From: Phyllostachys edulis
Taxonomy: Eukaryota; Streptophyta; Magnoliopsida; Poales; Poaceae
NCBI GenBank assembly: GCA_036346405.1
Contig: CM070561.1
Span: 31,724,838-31,788,837, forward strand
Direction of reading: 5' to 3'
DNA length: 64,000 bases
Within the stretch, counting starts at the first letter, position 1. Each line of letters opens with the position of its first letter. The translations under genes were made by a program, and so were the position numbers. The notes under the pieces were generated by a model. It saw nothing but the letters and a program-made list of their open reading frames with translations. It did not search any database and was not told the origin of the DNA. This document shows, piece after piece, positions 57,813 through 64,000 of the stretch.

Positions 57813-59923
57813 TGTAACATCCCAACCCGAGGGACACCCGAGAGGTTCTCCAAGACCTCCTGGGAAGTTCCTCCAGGACATCCTAGGACATCCCGCATAG
57901 CCTATCGGTAGGACCACCAAGACCACCCAGGAGGTCCGGTAGGACCGCTTGGGGTCCGGGGCCCTTAGGTGAACCGGTACTACCGTATGGAGGTCCGGTA
58001 GTACTGTTCGGTGTGTCCCAAGAGATGGTCCACCAGGACCTCCCAAGAGAATCTCAAAGACCTCCTGGATGTCTGGCCTCTGTGCACTGAGCTAGTCCCT
58101 AAGGATCAATAGCTAGCTCTTCACAGCATACAACAGTGGTAACATACACTTCAACGAGAGCTTTATTAATATCAACAGAGTTGTTTACAAAAGGGGAGGC
58201 ATACAAGCCAACAAACCAGAACACAGCGAAAGATAAACAATAGGCCACCCGATACACCACAGGCAATCGGCTGGAGGGCGCATCCTAGTTGTCCAGGACC
58301 TCTAGGTCCATAGCAAGATCACCTCAAGACTTTCTTTCCCTGCTCAAAATAGTTATCAAGCAAGAGTGAGCACAACAGCCGTGCTCACAAGTTACACCCG
58401 TCAAATAACAGAATGACATACATAATGGATATCAAAGGGAGAGCTTATATGGTTGATTTGCGTAAAGCCAAGTTTATGTAATAAGTTTCAAAGCATGTAC
58501 AATAATTAAAATTCAATTGCAAAGAACACTTTCACAGTTGGATAACATTCACCACAAAGTGTGAAGGATACCCTCCTATCACAAGGCTAACCGCCCATAA
58601 CCATTGGGATAGAAATCCAAGACTATTTCACAAATCATTTTGAATCCCAAAACTGAAATCTAACTTTGAGTGGCTTTGCTAGCATGTCCATGACTGCAGA
58701 CACGGCTATTCGAATATATGTACACTCTGCAGTGGTTGCACACTTTACCCACATGACATGATTTCTCTAGTTTGTTTGGCACCCATCGATGCCACCTCAC
58801 ACTTCCTTTGGTGAGAGGTCTAGAGCACATGACAAAGCCTTTACAATGCATCACTTCACCGCAGTCCACCCTCGCTAAGGTTTCACCCCCTTTGGATTAC
58901 CCATCCACAGGGTTCAGGCCCCCTCTTGCGCCAGGTGGTACTACAAAGGTCGTAACATGACTACCCACCGCACCAACAGGATCAACCACGATGGAGCTTT
59001 GCAAATTAATTGGCCAGGTCCTACTCCCCATTCTGAGGACATGTGGTTGTACGGTGAGGCATAGCCCATTATAGGCATAGCAAGATGCGGCTCACAGACC
59101 GGTCCTTAACTGGCTTGGGAGACCACCACATACCTCTAGACCTCATCCCTACCCAGGATTGAGTCCGTGCATAAACATTGCACCAGCCAAGCCAACCAAT
59201 TCGCCCAAGACCAAATCCATTTTCCATTTCTGTTTTTCTTTTCCAAAACTATTTGCCAAAACCTCCATGACAACCCAATGTCATGGCTTTAAAACATAAG
59301 ATTCTTTGGTCTTTCGGTAGAAACACTTCCCAAATCGAGATTTTGGTCTAACATGACTAAGCATACATTTTTCAAATGCCTCTGGTTCTCACTGTTGCAA
59401 AAACCAGATTTTACCTAGGGTGACAATGGACTGGGTTCAATGCTGACAGTGGCCATACAATGGAAATTGGGCGTAGCTACAATCTTAAAAACATGTATTG
59501 AAATAACTTAGTAAAGTAAGCACGCATAAACCTTTGAAACATAACATAGTAATTTGAAGTAATGGGTGCAATATGGTCAAGGGTGTAACTTGCCTTGCTC
59601 AAATGCTTGGGTGTCTTCTTCTTCCTCCAAGAACTCCTGCTCTCCGGTGCCTTCACACTCTACACGATGGAAACAACACAACTCAAATAATGCTCAAATA
59701 AGATCCAAAGAAACTCCAAAGAAACTCCAAAATAAAACCAACAGAGAGGCTAGGTGACCAGGAGGAGGTCCAAGGAGCTCGCTGGAGGAGGTCCGAAGCT
59801 AAGGAGGGAGGTCCAGAGCTTTAGAGAGGAGATCCTGAGAGCTTTGGAGGAGGTCCAAGAGCTGCTCGGTTGAGCTGGGGAGTGGAAATGGTGAAAAAGT
59901 TGAAAAGGGAAGGGCTGCCCAAG

Positions 59924-59933
59924 CTTATATAGC
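59924..59933 (-). promoter_or_regulatory. TATA box of LTR-like element C
   Basis: The minus strand reads GCTATATAAG in a context shared with the TATA box of the 5806 element. Confidence 0.6.
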
Positions 59934-60204
59934 TGGAGTTGCCCAAATTTCCAAGGGTAGGCGTGTGCAAAAGTTGGTGAAAAAGGACCATGGGAGCAGG
60001 CAAAAGATATGACAAAAGAATAGCACGTGTGCTACAAAAAGGTAGAAATATTTAATGCGATACAACATGCATTAAATGCGAGGAGACTCCCATGTGCAAA
60101 GGATATGGTCAAAGGATAAAGAAAATGGGTGCGGCTGCCAAATGGGGCCAGTCAAAGCCCAAAGAGAAGGTCCTGCGGAGAGGAGGTCCAAAGGACACAA
60201 CAAG

Positions 60205-60610
60205 AGGAGGTCCTGACGGTCAGATCTAACAAAGGGGAGGTCTGGACAGTTAAGATCTCCAAAGGGGATGTCCTAACGGTCAGATCTAACAAAGGGGAGG
60301 TTTGGACGATTAAGATCTCCAAAAGGGAGGTCTTAACGGTCAGATCTAACAAAGGGGAGGTCTGGACGGTTAAGATCTCTAAAGGGGGGGGGGGTCCTAA
60401 TGGTCAGATCTAACAAAGGGGAGGTCCTGACGGCTAAGATGTTCAAAGGGGAGGTCTTAACGGTCAAGGATTTAAGCAAAGGGAGGTCCTGACGGCTAAG
60501 ATCTCCAAAGGGGAGGTCTTAACGGTCAAGATCTAACAAGGGGGAGGTCCTGACAGCTAAGATCTCCAAAGGAGAGGTCTTAACGGTCAAGATCTAACAA
60601 GGGGGAGGAG
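60205..60610. repeat. 60-bp tandem repeat array in element C
   Basis: About seven units of the same two-part repeat as at 8728-8945 (GGTCCTGACGGTCAGATCT and GGTCTGGACGGTTAAGATCT types). They are more divergent and slightly variable in length, including a G10 run at about 60385. Confidence 0.9.
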
Positions 60611-60944
60611 CGATGGCGAGATAAGGAGCGGGAGAAGCAGGAGCCATTGGATTTCAATCGAACGGACCAAAGTGATTGGACCGTTCGGACCATCTAGAAC
60701 TAACGCTAGATCTCAGCCATTGAACTGGATCGGGCGGTCTAAAATGGTTGGGACGTTCGGACCGGCCGAACGCCTCTGCAGATCGAACCGTCCAGCAAAG
60801 ATCTGAGGGCTCTGAGAGGGTGGGACGTTCGGACCATCCGAACGTCTCACCAAGATCAAACCGTCCAACGTAAATCGAACGGTACAAAAGCGATAGAGGT
60901 CTGGATCAAGCGGAAGGCTCGAACGGACGCGAGGGAGGTCCAAA

Positions 60945-61085
60945 TAGACAAGGAGGAGGTCCTAGAGGACATGGGGAGGTCCTAGAGGACATGGGGAGGT
61001 CCTGAAGGACACGGGGAGGTCCAAATAGACAAGGAGGAGGTCCTAGAGGACATGGAGAGGTCCTGAAGGACACGGGGAGGTCCAA
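60945..61085. repeat. Short tandem repeats GAGGTCCTAGAGGACATGGG in element C
   Basis: About seven units of 20-24 bases (GGAGGTCCTAGAGGACATGG, with AAATAGACAAGGA variants). Each holds a small GTCCT/AGGAC inverted repeat. Confidence 0.85.
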
Positions 61086-62446
61086 ATATGAATTTCTAGA
61101 GGTCTTGAGAAACGGTAGTACCGCGAGTTGGGAAGCGGTACTACCGCACTCCGGTAGCACCGGTTGCACAGGATGGTATGGAATTTCCAGAATGCATGCA
61201 TTGAGAGCTTGACTTTCTCATGGAGCGGTACGACCGCGAGTTGAAGGGCGGTAGTACCGCATGGCGGTAATACCGAATTGGTGCGGTATGAATTTTCTAG
61301 AGAGAAATCATTGCAAGGATCAAAACCAAGGGGAAATCCAAATGGACATAGAGAGGTTCCAACAAAACAGAGTGATTTCAAATGAACATGGAGGAGGTTT
61401 AGACCTAGGGAGGTCTAAGCCAGAGAATCATGACAGAGGGAGATCCGGGCCAAAGGAGGTCCAGACGCTTGGAATGTCTAGACCTAAGGAGGTCTGGACC
61501 CTTAGATGAGATCAAAGGAGGTCCAATCGAACACACAAGGGAAGTTCAATTGAGTACAGGGGAGGTACGAACGATCCTCAAGAGGTGCCAAAGAATACAA
61601 GGGAATCCAGATGAACCCGAGGGGGTTCAAAATGGATAGAAGGAATTTAGATGAACCTAAGGAGGTTCAATTGTACAGAGCAACTTTGAAAGGAACCCAA
61701 AGAGGTTCAAATGAACAAAAAGGGAAAGAGGGTTGAACAAGAAAGAGATCCAGAAGGGAAATTCAACCTAAGATTGAATCTCAGAGATCAAGGATAGTTG
61801 GAATACAGACCCAATCTTGGAACACCATAGGGTGGTTGTGACCCAAATGGGAGGTCAGCACCCAAAAGGGGTTTGGTCCAAAGAGGAGGTCTAGTCCTGA
61901 GGGAGTCTAACCCAAGGAGATTCAGAAAGGAGGTCTCACCAGAGAAGGAGGTTTGGATCAAAAGGAGATCTAAATCACAAAGGGATTCAAACCATCAAAG
62001 AAGAGGTTTGAACCCTAAAGAGATTCAAACCAACAAAGAAAAGGTCTGAATACCAGGGTAGTCTAGACACCAAAGAGGGGTCTAGCCTCATAGGGAGTCC
62101 CAGGCCCAAGGAGACCTGGACTCAAGGAGATGGCCAAACCAGAAGAAGGTCTAGTTTACAAAGGAAGTCTGGACCCGAGGAGAGGTTCAAACTCAAGGAA
62201 GTCTGGATAGAGAGGGCAGGGTTAGGAGGAGAGCAGAACTAACAGAGAAAGGAAGAGATAGCTCCAGAGAGCTCAAGTAACACCAAAAGAACCAAACTTT
62301 GGATTAGTTGAATTTTAGTTTAGTCAGTGTAAATACTTCAAATTCTGAAAATCTCAGGTTAAGCTTTGGAATTTCAACAAGACAAAATGGTTCCTTTTTT
62401 TTGAAAATTTCAAAAAGGCTCAGAAAAACCAGGGGGTTACAACCAC

Positions 62447-64000
62447 TTCATCAAAATGAATGTTCCAACTCCGAGATGCTTGCTTCAATCCATAGATGGA
62501 TTTATTAAGCTTGCATACCTTTCTAGGTTCCTTTGGATCGACAAAACCTTCGGGCTGTGTCATGTACACATCCTCGCCTAGGTTTCCATTTAGGAAAGTC
62601 GTTTTGACATCCATTTGCCATATTTCATAGTCGAAATATGCAGCAATAGCTAGAATGATCCGGATAGACTTAAGAATCACGACAAGAGAGAATGTTTCAT
62701 TATAATCAACATCTTGAATTTGTCTAAAACCCTTCGCAACCAGTCGTGCCATATGAATGTGAATATTTCCATCCATATCTATCTTTTTCTTAAAAATCTA
62801 CTCGCACTCAATGGTCTTAACACCATCAGATGCATCAACCAAGTTCCAAACTTGATTATCATGCATGGACTTTATTTCCGATCTCATGGCTTCATGCCAT
62901 GACTCAGAGTCTGGGTCCACCATTGCTTCCGCATAAGTTTTAGGCTCATCATTATTCAATAATAAAACATTATGCCCATACCTTATAGACAATTGACGTG
63001 GTCTTTTGATCTACGTGGGGCTGATGCCTTATCTACAGGTTTAACAACATTTTGTTCATCCTGTAGAGGTTCAGTAGGAGTTGAAACATTTTCAGATAGT
63101 TCCCGAATTTCTTCGAGTTGCATTTTGCTCCCACTGACTCATTTGGAAAGAAACTCTTTCTCTAAGAAGACACCATCACGGGCAACAAACACTTTGTTAT
63201 CAATCCGATTATAAAAATAATATCCTTTCGTTTCCTTAGGATACCCCATAAAGAAACACTTATCGAACTTAGGTGTGAGTTTATCAGATGTCAAATGTTT
63301 GACATATACCTCACAACCCCAAGTTATGAGAAAATACAGTTCAGGACCCTTCCCAGTCTATATCTCATATGGTGTCTTCTCTACAATTTTTGATGGAACC
63401 CTATTTAAAGTGAAAGACGCTGTTTCTAGAGCGTATCCCCAGAATTGCAATGCAAGATCAGATTGGCTCATAATTGACCGAACCATGTCAAACAATGTTG
63501 GTTCTGTTGTTCTGACACCCCATTCCATTGAGGTGTTCCCGGCGGAGTAAGCTATGGAACAATTCCATACTTCTTTAGATGATCACCAAACTCATGGCTC
63601 AAATATTCACCTCCACGATCAGATCGTAGACATTTGATTATCTTGTCAAGTTGATTCTGCACTTCATTCTGAAATTCTTTGAATTTTTCAAAGGATTCCG
63701 ACTTATGTCTCATCAAGTAGACATAGCCATATCTACTGAAATCATCAGTAAAAGTTATGAAGTACTGAAAACCACCTATGGTCGGAGAACTCATCGCACC
63801 ACATACATCCGTATGTATGAGGGCCAACAGGTCACTCACCCTTTCACCTTTGGCCGTGAAGGACACCTTTGTCATATCGCCAAGTAAACAAGATTAACAT
63901 GTTTCAAATGATTCAAAATCAAATGTGTTTAGAAGACCATCTTTATGGAGCTTCATCATGCGCTTCTCATTTATACGACCAAGATGACAATGCCAAACAA
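62447..64000 (-). pseudogene. Copia 2 integrase and N-terminal reverse transcriptase
   Basis: The minus-strand frame 63875-63552 is an integrase core (IHTDVCGAMS, FTDDFSRYGYVYL, RSDRGGEYLS). Further down, 62992-62798 (EAMRSEIKSMHDNQVWNLV) and 62776-62447 (ARLVAKGFRQ, QMDVKTTFLNGNL, SIYGLKQASRSW) are the start of reverse transcriptase. Small frame breaks separate these blocks. The reading is cut at 62447 by the nested element and resumes at 57812. Confidence 0.88.

Larger units (their letters stand above)
57813..62441 (-). mobile_element. 4.6-kb LTR-like element (element C), nested in Copia 2
   Basis: It begins TGTAACATCCCAACCC at 57813 and ends GGGGGTTACA at 62441. The target duplication ACCAC is perfect (57808-57812, 62442-62446). 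The minus-strand TATA box is at 59924-59933 (CTATATAAG). The conserved core is at 58685-58934. The right half (59935-62441, presumed U3) is 2.5 kb and is built largely of GAGGTCC-based minisatellites and GCGGTASTACCGC motifs. No gag or pol is present. It is a close relative of the 5806-10001 element. Confidence 0.85.
55140..64000 (-). mobile_element. Copia LTR retrotransposon 2, interrupted; continues past the window
   Basis: The 3' LTR is about 55140-56712, followed on the right (upstream on the minus strand) by RNase H, reverse transcriptase and integrase, up to the window end. The polypurine tract CAAGTGGGAGAC (minus strand) abuts the LTR at 56713. The LTR is the same family as the solo LTR at 11019-12630. 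A 4.6-kb LTR-like element (57813-62441) splits the reverse transcriptase with the target duplication ACCAC. The 5' LTR, gag and protease are outside the window. Confidence 0.9.

Noticed and set aside
1..64000. tRNA, rRNA or microRNA genes
   Set aside because: I saw no cloverleaf with A/B boxes, no rRNA similarity and no convincing microRNA precursor other than the unproven hairpin at 20004-20046.

Overview
This window looks like nuclear DNA of a grass (Poaceae). It shows intron-rich plant genes, a GC-rich first exon, LTR retrotransposons nested inside one another, and CACTA, Helitron, Mutator-like and hAT-type DNA transposons with grass-like ends. The species cannot be named from sequence alone. 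Only one gene appears intact: a 14-exon peroxisomal acyl-activating enzyme of the AAE17/AAE18 type at 30533-34721 (+). It has consensus splice sites throughout, an open frame of 721 codons and a C-terminal SKI tripeptide.

Layout, left to right. 1-1222: end of a long LTR-like element. About 2510-3112: a scar in which the 5' flank of the AAE gene is fused to its 3' flank with the whole gene missing. 4368-4930: a MITE with an 11-bp target duplication. 5112-17994: a Copia element on the minus strand, itself split by a 4.2-kb LTR-like element (5806-10001) and a solo LTR (11019-12630), each with a perfect 5-bp target duplication. 18207-28985: another long LTR-like element that runs into a ~370-bp tandem array. 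That array hosts a 1.5-kb CACTA element carrying a PCNA exon fragment (19459-20991) and a 6.9-kb Helitron (21231-28160). The Helitron carries fragments of CIPK, DCP1, an S-domain-type receptor kinase and AXR1. Uninterrupted copies of the same array show the empty sites of both transposons.

29221-30190: two small transposons upstream of the AAE gene. 30533-34721: the AAE gene. 35167-36569: a TRIM-like mini-retrotransposon with LTRs, primer-binding site and target duplication. About 37136-52050: a decayed transposon-like unit on the minus strand with a ULP1 (C48) cysteine-protease gene. Its non-coding parts are full of TTTACTG/CAGTAAA motifs, and it is interrupted by LTR-like elements at 37726-42225 and 45268-48215. 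53226-64000: an LTR-like fragment, then a second minus-strand Copia element interrupted by a 4.6-kb LTR-like element (57813-62441).

Apart from the AAE gene, the content is mobile DNA and its captured cargo. The order of insertion can be read directly from target duplications and empty paralogous sites. The strongest items for follow-up are the gene-deletion scar, the multi-gene Helitron, the PCNA-bearing CACTA, the motif-saturated ULP1 element, and a family of LTR-like elements with a conserved R/U5 half and minisatellite-expanded U3 halves.
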